Source: Fonsecaea monophora (lineage: Eukaryota; Ascomycota; Eurotiomycetes; Chaetothyriales; Herpotrichiellaceae). From it: DNA of 64,000 nucleotides. Each line of letters begins with the position of its first letter. The first letter of the stretch is position 1. A program made the position numbers and the translations under genes. The stretch spans positions 1 to 64,000 of the forward strand of contig NW_019173978.1 of the NCBI RefSeq assembly GCF_001642475.1. The letters are read 5' to 3'. Of the stretch, positions 30,824 to 41,200 are shown piece after piece. The notes below the pieces were generated by a model. The model was not told the origin of the DNA. It saw only the letters and a list, made by a program, of their open reading frames with translations, and made no database searches.

Positions 30824-32401
30824 ATGGTCTCGCCAAAGGATCTCAGCTTCGGTCTGTCGACAACATGGGTCGGCCTCCTGGGCTATCTGATCCTGGGTAA
30901 AATCGCATACGGCCTCGTCCTCGCCGTCTACAGGATCTACTTCCACCCGCTTCGGCGGTTTCCTGGCTCCAAACTCGCCGTCGCCTCGTACTGGTACGAG
31001 ACGTACCACGACGTCTTCAAGGGCCACCAGTACGTCTGGAAAATCAAGGAGATGCACGAAAAATACGGGCCCGTCATCCGCACCAACCCGGACGACGTGC
31101 ACATCCACGACCCGGACTTCTTCGACACCCTGTACGGCCTGAAGTTGGACAAGTGGGCGTGGTGGACGCGAGGGTTCGCGGTGCCCACGGCCGGCGGCAT
31201 GACGGTTGAGCACGAGATCCACCGCAAGCGGCGAGGAGCGCTGAACCCGTTCTTCTCCAAGGCCAGCATCGTCGCCAACATGCCCGTCATTCAGGAGAAA
31301 CTGGCCGTCATGTGCGACCGACTGGACAAGATCAAGGGGAGTCGGGAGGTGCTAGATCTCGAAGCCGTGTATCTGGCCCTGACCACCGACGTCCTCACGC
31401 AGTGCTCCTACGGCTGGACGTACGACTACATCCACCACCCGGAATGGGCCATGACGTGGAAACTCGTCAACACGGGCGGGCGGGCCTCGGCGGCGATCGT
31501 GCGCTCGTTCCCGCTCATCGGCGCCGTCGTGCGCTCGATGCCCCTGTCCGTGGCCATCAAGCTCGTCCCGCCCGTGGGATTCATGAAATCGTGGATGCAG
31601 CGCGTCGGCGTCCAGGTGAAGAAGATCAAGTCGGACCCGGAGACGATGCGGGCCATCAGGACGGAAAAGCGGCGCAAGGACACCATCTTCGCGCAGATCC
31701 TGTCGAGCGACCTGCCCGAGGAGGAGCTGAGCGACGAGCGCCTGGTCGACGAGGGCGTCTTGATCGCCACGGCGGGCTCCGAGACCACGGCCTGGGCCGT
31801 CACCATCACCACGTACCACGTCATGAAGAACCCGGACGTGCTGGCCAAGATGCGCGCCGAGCTCGCCCGGGTCGAGGTCCCGCCCGGCGACCCAGTCGCG
31901 CCCTGGACGTCGCTGGAGAAGCTGCCCTACCTGACCGCCGTCATCAAGGAGGGCGTTCGCATGGCCGGGGGGATGCTGTCCCGCCTGCCCCGGATCTACG
32001 ACCGGCCCATCCAGTACAAGGAGTGGACCATCCCGGCCGGCACGCCCGTGGCCATGACGCCGCACCTGGTCCTCATCGACGAGAACATCTTTCCCCAACC
32101 CCGCAAGTTCGACCCCGAGAGGTGGCTGGACGACGACGCCGTCGCCGAGGGCAGGACCACAAGTCGTCTGGACAGGTACATTGTCGCATTCGGCAAGGGT
32201 TCTCGGAATTGTATTGGTATGCACTTGGCATATGCGCAGCTGTACATGTCCATCGCCGCCGTCGTGATGAGATATAACCTGGAAATGTACCAGACGGACG
32301 ACAGCGATGCCACACCAACGAGAGATCTGTTCACGGCCGGCGTGAAGCTAGATAGTCAAGGGATCAGGGTTATTGTACATGACAAGGACGAGAAGATGTG
32401 A
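30824..32401 (+). CDS. microsomal cytochrome P450 (trichodiene oxygenase-like group)
   Basis: This intronless gene encodes 525 residues. A membrane anchor (about 12-35) precedes YRIYFHPLRRFPGSK. The I-helix is ATAGSETT (315-322), the ExxR motif is EGVR (376-379), the PERW motif is at 431-434, and the heme loop is FGKGSRNCIG (456-465) with Cys463 as the iron ligand. All key residues are present, so the enzyme should be active with a P450 reductase at the ER. Fungal P450s with this N-terminal HPL..PG and HEKYGPVIRTNP pattern group with benzoate- or trichodiene-oxygenase-like families; the substrate is unknown. No polyketide, terpene or peptide synthase lies nearby. The body is much GC-richer than the neighbouring genes, with third positions dominated by G or C. 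The start at 30824 gives the standard anchor; an upstream ATG at 30758 was rejected. Confidence 0.95.
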   Translation: MVSPKDLSFGLSTTWVGLLGYLILGKIAYGLVLAVYRIYFHPLRRFPGSKLAVASYWYETYHDVFKGHQYVWKIKEMHEKYGPVIRTNPDDVHIHDPDFFDTLYGLKLDKWAWWTRGFAVPTAGGMTVEHEIHRKRRGALNPFFSKASIVANMPVIQEKLAVMCDRLDKIKGSREVLDLEAVYLALTTDVLTQCSYGWTYDYIHHPEWAMTWKLVNTGGRASAAIVRSFPLIGAVVRSMPLSVAIKLVPPVGFMKSWMQRVGVQVKKIKSDPETMRAIRTEKRRKDTIFAQILSSDLPEEELSDERLVDEGVLIATAGSETTAWAVTITTYHVMKNPDVLAKMRAELARVEVPPGDPVAPWTSLEKLPYLTAVIKEGVRMAGGMLSRLPRIYDRPIQYKEWTIPAGTPVAMTPHLVLIDENIFPQPRKFDPERWLDDDAVAEGRTTSRLDRYIVAFGKGSRNCIGMHLAYAQLYMSIAAVVMRYNLEMYQTDDSDATPTRDLFTAGVKLDSQGIRVIVHDKDEKM

Positions 32402-32410
32402 ATAATCTCA

Positions 32411-32442
<32 letters not shown>
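32411..32442. repeat. (GA)n microsatellite
   Basis: A GA dinucleotide tract with one or two A interruptions lies just 3' of the P450 stop codon. Confidence 0.85.
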
Positions 32443-32444
<2 letters not shown>

Positions 32445-32677
32445 TGCTGAACGCCTTGATGAGGACTGTGAAATTCGTGCACAGGAAACAAGTTAGTTCG
32501 CCCGTCGACTGCTGGTCCCCCGAGTACGCTCAAACCCAGTTGGAGGGTTCATATAGAAATCGCCTCAAGATATAGACACTGGTAGAAAGCTCAAATACAG
32601 CGCTGTAAGGAAGCTTGCTGGTACTCCGTGTCCAAATCCGTCCTTCTGGGGCTTGGGCTTCAACATGCTCTGACCAT

Positions 32678-33882
32678 CTACTCAGCCAGCTGTTTCGCCC
32701 TCCAATCCCAGTACTTGCGTCGGATGGGATCCCACTTATTGCCCAACGCATCCAGACACGCCTTGCTCCGCTCAATCTTGCCGTCCAGGCGGTAGATATC
32801 CGCCAACCAGTCGATGGCGTGGCTGCTCCTCACGTTGCCGCTCTCACTCATAAGGTCCGCGTCCTTCCCACCGACAAAGCCCTCGCAGAACACCTGAAGA
32901 TCGGTGATGGGAATGCCGGCCCTCTTGAGGACGCCCTTCAGATAGTTCCAGGGGGATGGATTCTGCGGGGCCCAGGCGATGTGGTCTTTGGCGTAGTTGA
33001 TCTCTCGCTCGACCACGTCCTCGTCGACAACGAGCTTGCCGCTCGCGAGCACGTCCTTGCGGATCCTGCTCTCGGACCTCTCGATGGCCGCCAGCTCCTC
33101 GGCGCCGAAGCACACAAAGTACCGGTGGTTCCATGCCGAGTTGTTCCGCACGTCCTCGTTGATCAGCGCGTTGACGGCCTGCAACTCCATGTCCGTCGTC
33201 AAGAGCGGGTCTGGGAAGCGGCGACACAGCCATTGCCGATACGTCCAGACGTGGTAGTTCTTGGCATCGAACAGGAGGATGTGGGTGATGAACTCGGGTT
33301 CTTTGGGCGGAAAAGTCGGTAACAGGGAGACCAGGTACTGACGGTGGTGCCTGCGAGAGAGAAGACATAAGTCTGGGTTGAATAGATAAGATGTGTTGAT
33401 GCTGCTAGGGTTCGGCCATTGAAAAGAAACGACCCAGCAGTTGCGGGACTTATAACTCACCAGATCTGATAGTTCTTCAGATTGCGCTCACTGACATCTT
33501 CCAACCAATCCAACTCCTCTTTGACACCATCCTCAATACTCACTCCCTCCTTCTCCCATAACGACTTCAGGATCTTGGCACGATACAGCCATACCGTGTA
33601 ATGTGCCGGGTTCATCGCGATGATGTCCTCAGTCAAGTCCAGTGTGCGGCGACTAAACTCGTTCATAGCCATCACGGCCCTCAGGTAAGACATGGCTTCG
33701 CTGTAACGCACCGAGTAGGCGATGGTAGCAAGCGCCGGACCGACATCTTTTTGGCCTGGCGGGCCGTCAATGAGGGGTATGGGGACGACATCTTTCCACA
33801 ATGGCGACACGGCGTAGAATGGTTCCTTGGACTTGTGCTTGGGTCTTCTTGGTATCGTGGCGGCCGACGCAGTTTCGGCCAT
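32678..33882 (-). CDS. RAM2: protein farnesyltransferase / geranylgeranyltransferase I alpha subunit
   Basis: Two exons (33882-33461 and about 33350-32678) joined across a 110-nt intron give 364 residues. This is the alpha subunit shared by the two CAAX prenyltransferases, which attach C15 or C20 isoprenoids to Ras- and Rho-type proteins. The repeated PPTA motifs are clear: NPAHYTVWLYRAKIL, NLKNYQIWHHRQYLV (spanning the splice), DAKNYHVWTYRQWLC, NNSAWNHRYFVCF and NPSPWNYLKGVL. The Trp and Tyr/Arg pattern and the total length match the family. The protein is cytosolic and works with a beta subunit encoded elsewhere. The next gene, ERG12, supplies the isoprenoid pathway, and both run leftwards about 0.5 kb apart. 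Confidence 0.95.
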
Positions 33883-34358
33883 GTTTGATGGACCGGAATG
33901 TCAGCACTCTAGAGGGCGGCTTCAGCAAAGAAGCATGAATGGAGTAACGAGCGCAAACCTCATCTAGGCTGATGGGCTTGCGATCTACGTGCCAGGTTGA
34001 GATCAAGTCACCCCGTCAAAGATGCGTTAGCTTCGTGAGCATGTCAAGGGCGACTTTGCTGGATGATCTTATGGGCAAGACCAGGGAAAAGCCACATTCA
34101 CATCAGGGTATTCACTGCATCGAACTAAAATTGGTTGGAATGAAGAGAACAATACCAAGAAATGTTTCCGGGCTGCCCCACGTGATGCACAGAACGGAAA
34201 GACGGTCTCTTTGCATGCTTGTAATTTAGTCCTTGGGTCGTTGGCACAATAATAATACATACTTTTGCTCCCTCATTAAATCAGATAGCCCTTGCACTTG
34301 ACCCTTGATGCATTGCGCCTTCGCTAATAAAACATCAAGGAACGCATCCGCAGCCGGA
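33883..34358. other. spacer between ERG12 and RAM2
   Basis: About 0.48 kb holds the RAM2 promoter and the ERG12 3' flank. No gene or clear element is seen. Confidence 0.5.
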
Positions 34359-35831
34359 CTACCTCCAGAACTTCCATTCAGGTCGCCTCTCGTCAAGACC
34401 GACACCTACCAACGCCTCGATTCCCTCTTCACCTTTGGCATTGAGAAACTTTTGTTGGTCGATTTCCTCGCCTCCTTCCTCTTCTGTGCCATTATGCAAG
34501 ACCGCCGGGTAGAGCATGCCGACCCCGTTACCCCCTAGCGTAGTGGTGTACTCCTCAAAGCCTGCAGCCTCAAACTTCTGTTTCAAGTCGACAATGGCAG
34601 CTGGGTCGACGCCTCGCTTGAGTAGCGTGATAGCGCAGCCCCCGCCTCCAGCACCTGTGAGTTTGGTCCAGCCAATATCGGCGTAATCCACCAACTCCCG
34701 AATGTGTTCCAACTTGGGATGAGAAACCCCAAGTGACACCAGCAAGCCGTGATTAATGCGGAACAGATCTCCTAGATGCTCGATATTTTGCTCTGATGTA
34801 GGGTCGAATTCGTCCGACGTGATCAAAGAATGTGCTGACATAGTCACTTCGTCAATGCTGTCAAGTGTTGCCTCCGTCACGGCTGGATATTTCTTCTTCA
34901 TGGCAGCGACTTTGGCGACCTCCGCCGAGGTTGTGCGAGGCTGTTTCGTGTTGACCAACATCAAGGGAAGTTCGGGAAAGTCTTTAAGTGGCGTGGCGCT
35001 TGGAGGCTTAGAATAGTCAAGTCTCTTGAATAGAACAGCTCTTCCATGTGTTGCGACCGTATTATCCACTCCACTTGGGTTGCCATGGATGCACAACTCT
35101 CCAACAAAGGCCCATTTGTTTATTCTCTCAAGTTGCATCTGAATTTCTTCCTCAGGCTGATCATGATGTGGTCCTGACAAGACGTGGATTTGTTTGAGAA
35201 GGGCAGCGCTAATGCACACGCAAATGCTTGCGCTCGATCCGAGACCTGCACTAACAGGTAACGTAGACCGTAGGGTATAAATACAAGCCTGCGCAGCAGG
35301 TGTCTGAAGACACAAAAACAGATACAAGAAAGCAGAAGCCGCATTTTGATGTATCCTTCTCTTGTCTGAGCCCAAATGGGTAGACACCGTTTCGATGTGC
35401 GGCTTCATTGCAGAAACCAGCTCTGGGTCCAGTGACGTGACCATATCGTAGTATCGAGGTTTCCGTGTCGTCTTTGTGAAGACATGCCATGGCAGATCGT
35501 CAATGTTCCAGGTGTGGTCGAGTCCGATATCTGGGAACACAAGCCGAATTGTCCGATGCGACTTTGAGAGCGCCGTAACTAGGAGGTAGGATCGTAGGGA
35601 GACGGCCGCCGCCATTGCCGCTTTACCGTGAACCACAGCGTGTTCCCCGAAAACAATGACCTTTCCTGGGGCAGAAGTCATAAAGGCCGGAGCCATTGGG
35701 GACGATGATTTGCGTGATGCGAGGGACTGGCGCGACAAACCATCCTTTGCGTGGCCATTGACCCCTTTGACCCCGTTGACCCCGTTGACTTTGGGAGTGC
35801 CGTTCATTGCTGAATCGACACGATGGACCAT
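34359..35831 (-). CDS. ERG12: mevalonate kinase
   Basis: This single exon encodes 490 residues. The enzyme phosphorylates mevalonate at C5 in sterol and isoprenoid synthesis and belongs to the GHMP kinases. The N-terminal APGKVIVFGEHAVVHGK (55-70) is the substrate-binding entry. The ATP-binding loop is LPVSAGLGSSAS (191-202), GNPSGVDNT (250-258) carries the catalytic Asp, and the C-terminal GHMP motif is KLTGAGGGGCAITLL (390-404). About 45 residues precede the core, including a VNG/VKG repeat (15-26) encoded by a TTGACCCCG-like DNA repeat; this extension is longer than in yeast and probably disordered. In-frame ATGs at residues 9 and 46 are alternative starts. It is likely cytosolic or peroxisomal. 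Confidence 0.95.
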   Translation of the reverse strand: MVHRVDSAMNGTPKVNGVNGVKGVNGHAKDGLSRQSLASRKSSSPMAPAFMTSAPGKVIVFGEHAVVHGKAAMAAAVSLRSYLLVTALSKSHRTIRLVFPDIGLDHTWNIDDLPWHVFTKTTRKPRYYDMVTSLDPELVSAMKPHIETVSTHLGSDKRRIHQNAASAFLYLFLCLQTPAAQACIYTLRSTLPVSAGLGSSASICVCISAALLKQIHVLSGPHHDQPEEEIQMQLERINKWAFVGELCIHGNPSGVDNTVATHGRAVLFKRLDYSKPPSATPLKDFPELPLMLVNTKQPRTTSAEVAKVAAMKKKYPAVTEATLDSIDEVTMSAHSLITSDEFDPTSEQNIEHLGDLFRINHGLLVSLGVSHPKLEHIRELVDYADIGWTKLTGAGGGGCAITLLKRGVDPAAIVDLKQKFEAAGFEEYTTTLGGNGVGMLYPAVLHNGTEEEGGEEIDQQKFLNAKGEEGIEALVGVGLDERRPEWKFWR

Positions 35832-36343
35832 TGCCTATGATTCGAACGTGGAACAAGGGCGCTCGAGAGAGCAAGCCCTCCTGAGAAGAAAGGTATTAGT
35901 GGCGGTCGTGACGGGTGGGAAGGTGAAGTGGTGAAGAAGACGGGCTGTCTATGAGGAGCAGATGAGGATAATTTTTGCCAGCGCAGGGAGCCCTCTGTCG
36001 CAACTGGTGGACGATCAAGCCAGTTAAGCTTATCGTTTAAAGGCACCAAAGGGGGCGTGGGGGCACTTGGGGGGTCACTAATTAATTAACAATGGCGAGT
36101 TTATGCAGGAACGGGCCATTCTTAAGTCTCCCCAGCCCCGCTTACCAGGTGGACAGCCCCCGCTAACTTCCTTATCCGAGTGGCGCCAGCGACATCAGGC
36201 CAATGCCATGATGGATGACTATGAGTAACTTGGAAGAAGTTGATTTGTCTGGTCTGGGGTGTTGCGACCAGTAGTATATCCGATTCTCTGGCATCAGTCT
36301 CATCATCCAAGAGAAATAATGGACAGAGGGTTCTTGCCCCAAA
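35832..36343. other. spacer between RIC8 and ERG12
   Basis: About 0.5 kb lies upstream of ERG12. A TTAATTAATTAAC-type AT run occurs near 36080. No gene seen. Confidence 0.5.
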
Positions 36344-37705
36344 TCACTCTGAATCTGAATCACTGAGTTCCTCAAACCTTCCTTCATCGTTTGCTACCTC
36401 GACAGGATTCTTGACGTTCACAACCCCCGTGCTTTTCAGTCTCTCAAACAACACAAACATTCTTTCGGCTTCCCGTTCTTTTTCTTCTCGTGTCATTTCT
36501 GGTAGTTCAATCGGTTGCTCCTTATCAAGTCTCTGTCCTGTGATGGGATTGATTGGGACTTCGTTGGAAGTTTCACCCGCAATGTGTGACTTTTTCGCGC
36601 TTTCTGGGATAGGGATTTTGTGGGTCATCAAATATCCTGCAGCGTAGCCATATCCAACATTCTTGACGTATTCGTTCGCGTCTTTGTTAGAGAGCTCGAA
36701 CATAAGCCCCGAGATCGATTCAGACAGATTCAACATTCCCGAAGACGTAGTTAGTCGCAGGAGTTGAGACGCCAGCGAAGACGACTTCCCTAGAGGTTGA
36801 TCTCTTTCCTTGTCATCGGGTAAGAGCCTGGCCTTCATCTTCTCTCGGAGCTCGGGATCCGCAGCCTCATTGATGTTTCTCAGGACAGTCAATAGTGGAA
36901 CAACAACCGTGTTCAATTCTGTAGACGAGTGCTCTTGAATAGCCTGTTCCAAGATTGCCACCAACCTGTCCACTGCTGGGTATGCCTCGTGATCCTTCGC
37001 CATCTGAGAGTCAATGTCTAGGTTGGCCAAGGCGTTCACGATCAGGCTTATCGGCGGCTGGAGCGCTGGAGATGGGATGTCTGAGTGGATCAGAAGACGG
37101 AAGAGCTCGACAACAGCAGGTCGGAACTTTGTAAGCTGATCACTCTTGACGCTCGTGGCATTGAAAAGAAGCTTGAGAGTTTCCATCAGCGCCATGTTGC
37201 CCTGACCAACTGGGGCCTTCGAGGATGACTTCGTCGCTTCGTCTGCATGACGTGAAAGATGCTTCACGATGGCATCTGCCAGATTGTGATCTGATATCAA
37301 GGCGGTCATGTCGATGCCAGGGTCATAAGTTAGCAGGAACAATATCCGCGATAACAGAAACTCGTCATCGTCGTTTGCATCGTGCAGTGCGTCTGCTGCC
37401 TTTTTGTCGAGTCTGAGTTCCAGCGAGGACTTTCGAGCTGCTGGAATCAGGAGGAGGGCATTTGCGATGCATCTCAGGGCTTCCCGACGGACCGAAGAGG
37501 AGAAATTGTCAAAGGCATAGCCGCCCAGGGTCTTAATACCCTCATCGTTATAGATGCTGGATACATTATTGACATTGCGCCCTAAGACCTTCAGTTTGCT
37601 CAAGGTCTCTTCAAGTCGCGCTTGGTCGAGAGTCTTGACTTCTAAATCCTTCGTTAGTAGGGCAAGCAACGCTCTCGCCTCACCCTGCTGGGATTGATTC
37701 GTCAT
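36344..37705 (-). CDS. RIC8: Ric-8 (synembryn) G-alpha exchange factor and chaperone
   Basis: This single exon encodes 453 residues. Ric-8 acts in the cytosol and at the plasma membrane as an exchange factor and folding chaperone for heterotrimeric G-alpha subunits; filamentous fungi need it for growth and development. The protein is an all-helical armadillo-like repeat fold. Conserved segments include SSSVRREALRCIANALLL, LSRILFLLTYDPG, MALMETLKLLFNATS and DKERDQPLGKSSSLASQLLRLTTSSG, followed by NVGYGYAAGYLMTHKIPIP, INPITGQRLDKEQ and an acidic C-terminus (FEELSDSDSE) with casein-kinase-type sites. In animal Ric-8 phosphorylation of such sites supports activity. It is transcribed divergently from RIF1 with about 0.5 kb between the starts. 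Confidence 0.93.
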   Translation of the reverse strand: MTNQSQQGEARALLALLTKDLEVKTLDQARLEETLSKLKVLGRNVNNVSSIYNDEGIKTLGGYAFDNFSSSVRREALRCIANALLLIPAARKSSLELRLDKKAADALHDANDDDEFLLSRILFLLTYDPGIDMTALISDHNLADAIVKHLSRHADEATKSSSKAPVGQGNMALMETLKLLFNATSVKSDQLTKFRPAVVELFRLLIHSDIPSPALQPPISLIVNALANLDIDSQMAKDHEAYPAVDRLVAILEQAIQEHSSTELNTVVVPLLTVLRNINEAADPELREKMKARLLPDDKERDQPLGKSSSLASQLLRLTTSSGMLNLSESISGLMFELSNKDANEYVKNVGYGYAAGYLMTHKIPIPESAKKSHIAGETSNEVPINPITGQRLDKEQPIELPEMTREEKEREAERMFVLFERLKSTGVVNVKNPVEVANDEGRFEELSDSDSE

Positions 37706-38231
37706 CCTCGAGGAGCATCAGCGCAATGAAAGTTTCAGCTTCTAGCGCAAAACAGAGAAGAAGAAAGAGTACGACATCGGTCCATCAACCCCTGAGAACA
37801 CTCAAGAAGTAGGATGATGGGACGTGCTTGTAGGTCAGTAACCGATGGTTCGACAATCTTCCATCCCCGAGGTTGTGCCTTACGAAGCGACATTTCAGCT
37901 AGCCCATTTAAGTAAGGCTGAATGAAGCGAGGCTGAGCAAGGCTGGTCAGGTTCACCAATCAGCAGAACCCCGGCCTCCATTTAAACACGAGATCCGCGT
38001 CTCGACGCGTCCCCTGTCCCTTAACGCAACGAGGCTGGGTATGTCGCCAGCGCCTCTCCCTCTTTATCATTCCCCGGCTTTGAATGCTTCTTTACACCTT
38101 CTCTCTGAGCCTACCTGCGATATTTGAGTCATGAATGACTGCAGGCGGTCTTCAGTCCTTTCAGGTTCTTTGTTTTGTTGGTAACAGTAACCTTGCCTGT
38201 CTGTGCAGTCTTTTTCTGCTTCATTGTCGCC
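37706..38231. promoter_or_regulatory. bidirectional RIC8/RIF1 promoter with MCB and CCAAT sites
   Basis: This 0.5-kb divergent promoter contains CCAATCA at 37956-37962, a likely site of the CCAAT-binding HAP complex. It also contains ACGCGT at 38005-38010, the MluI cell-cycle box bound by MBF-type factors in fungi, about 220 bp upstream of the RIF1 ATG. The sites are seen directly; occupancy and their role are inferred. Confidence 0.5.
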
Positions 38232-41200
38232 ATGTCCGTTCCTGATGTCCTTCCTTTGAGTCCACCCTCCACGTCTTCACGCCGTAAAGTCTTCTTTCCA
38301 AGACCATCAGCCAAACCAATGAGCACCCCAGACTCGCCCGCATCATTTCCTGGCTCATCGAACACAGCGACTCGGAAACGCGTCGGGTTCTCCATTGGTT
38401 CCCATGTTGACCACCCTTCATCCACGAGCCAACCGCCTGCAAGTACCACAAGGCCATCTCATCTTCCTTCTTCGGGCTCCCAACCGTCTCTGAAGTCCAT
38501 CCTTAAACCCTCTTCTGTCGACGAACAGACCGCACAAGCTGTGGAGGAATCACAAGATGCGAAACGTACAATGGGTGAAATGATAGAGAGTATCCTGCAA
38601 CAGCTGTCTCATGACGACAGATCACTATCTGTCGATGCATATCAGACCCTTGCTTCGGTCATTCGCGAATATGATGACATGCCCGAGGAGGAAGTGCTGA
38701 AAGCTAAGATAACCACAATTCTGAAATACATCAAACGAGATCTGCAGAAGCAACCCAGTCCAAATGAGCCACTCATTGCTGATACGAATCTGGTCACTCA
38801 AGCCTTGAAGGTGCTGGTCATTTTTGTGTGGAACCGCGACTATTCCTCTTTGTTGACGGACGAGCATCGTATCTTCGTCCTCGATCGGTCCATCCAGGTC
38901 ATCTCCGAACATACTGCACCAAAGGGTGTGATCCTTCACTACCTTCACCTTTTAGCAACCCAAAATTTTCGGCCAGTTCTCGTCAACAACACCCGTGTTA
39001 CACGCCTGCTTGAAGCACTCAGGGCTCTAACTGAGCACGTGAAAGGCAATGGCGTGGTCTCGGAGAGGTTATTGGTCTACCAGAAGCTCCTCGATCAGGC
39101 AAGGCCCACAATGAAAGCTCGAGCGAACTTGTGGGTCGAGGCGCTATTGACGGGCATGACAAACTCGCTGAAGGATGTGAGAACAAAGGCGATTGCCATG
39201 GGTCTGAAAGCGTGCTCGGTATTTCCAGTGTCCTACTCCATTTCAGTCACTGTCAAATCGATTCTCGCCGCAGAGCTTTCACCGGGAAAGACGTTCAGCT
39301 CGGCTATGTGTCGCAGACTTGAAAAGATGATCACGGTCAGAGAAGAAGGGATTCAGGTTCCCCAAATATGGACGATCGTACTCATGCTCAGCAATGGTGT
39401 CGAGGAGCGAGACTCCAATGGAGCTGGGCCGCGATTCGACAAATGGCCACAATTTATGGACTGGTTGAAAGTCATCCAGACATGCTTCAACTGCAGCGAG
39501 TCTGCCATCAAACAACAAGCCTATATGGCCTGGGATCGTTTCATTCACATCATCCGACCCCATCAAACATCCGACACCTTGATGGCATTGCTTGCGAAGC
39601 CACTCACCGCTCAAATGGAACGTCAATCGACTGAACAGGCGTCCAAAGGCACCCGTCCAACTGCCGTTTCAAGTTACTGCACCTTGCTTTATTATGCTTT
39701 CAGACCAGCCGCTACGCACAAACAGTACACTAGGGTCTGGAATGAATACATTGTCAAGGTAATGAAGAGCTCATTTTTCGAGAAAAGCAGTGCCAACGCC
39801 GACATTGCAAGTCGCATCTTCATGGCATTGTTCTGGAACTCAAAAAAGAGCATGAAGGTCTGGAATGAGAAACGCGCCCTTGAAAATACACGAGTTGAGC
39901 CAGAGGAACTCCCCACCATCGATTGTAAATGGATTAGAGCAAAGTCCAGAGCGATTCTCGACATGTTCCAAGTTTTGATGCAATACAGCTCCTGGGGTGC
40001 TTCAGGCAACTCCGACAAAGCGTTTATTGCCATTGCCTGGTCACATTTCCTCAAAGCATTACGAGAGGCAAGCAGCAAAGAGATCAAGCCTTCACCTGAG
40101 ACACTCGATGCCATGACCAACGTAACCAATTTCTTAGGACTGCTCTTTGAAGACTGCTCAGGACTGGTGACCGAAGAACGAGCAAGCGGTATTCATGGAC
40201 TTAGCCTCGCCCAAGTGCGACACTTGACACTCGCCGCCATCACTGAACTTGGGACAGATCTGATAAAGGCTGGACTCGAGCTCAACTGCGACGTGAAGAG
40301 GATGCTTGTCATCTATGATACACTAGAGTCCGTCATGCGAGAATCGAAAAATGAAGAGGATTCCCAGAGTCGTGCGCCATCCGAGGCGCTGAAGACTGAA
40401 GCACAACCATTCTTGCGCCACTCTGAGGAACTTCTCGAATATCTGAACACCCGGCTACTACGAGATTTCGGAACGCAACACGCTACTGGAAAGAAATCGT
40501 TGATAATGCTCGGGATAGAGCAGCTGGAACAGAACTTCGATGCTGCCCCACAGGAATACATCGTCCGCCTGCTGGGACTACTTCAGCCAACTCTGTCTAC
40601 CTTACTCAAAGACGATGAGTTCGGGAAAGATGACACTCGTGGCGGATCTTATTCTGAAATCGTCAGGTCCACCCTAAGCATCCTTGCCAGAACTGCCCCT
40701 GGAACTGACGAAGTATTCGATGACGTTCTGGCCGCTTTCTTTGAAAGTCCCCATATCTTTGCACGGGACGAAGCTATCACACTGTGGAATATGCGTTACA
40801 GCCATTTACGCGCTGTCTCTATCAGCCAGCGTCTCTCTGAAGCTTTGTGCAAGTTACGAGAAGCCGGTATTGAATTAATCCCTGACACCACAATACCACC
40901 TGCTCCTGCCGGGGGAAAAACTCCCACATCTACACATAAAGCATTAAGTCCCGACAAGGTTGCACATAGCGTTGGACCTTCTCCGGAACTCGGAAGCCAG
41001 CACTTCGAGCTTGTTACAACGGAGCATCCGAGTCCGACTTTCTCAGGCCCCAGAAGACAAAGTCCCCGATCCAGGGCGAGATTTGACGATTCCCAAGTTC
41101 TCTTTGTACCGATTGATTCCTCACCGGCATGTGAATACGATTCAGATTCGCAGTGCCTAACAGAACATCAAAAAGAAGTTCGAGATAGACAACGTTCCGA

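Noticed and set aside
31312..32277. 321-codon plus-strand frame and a 290-codon minus-strand frame (31352-32224)
   Set aside because: Both overlap the intact P450; the GC-rich third positions of that gene remove stops from other frames.
38175..38231. Upstream ATG adding a hydrophobic segment to RIF1
   Set aside because: A membrane-like start does not suit a nuclear protein, and the next ATG has the better context.
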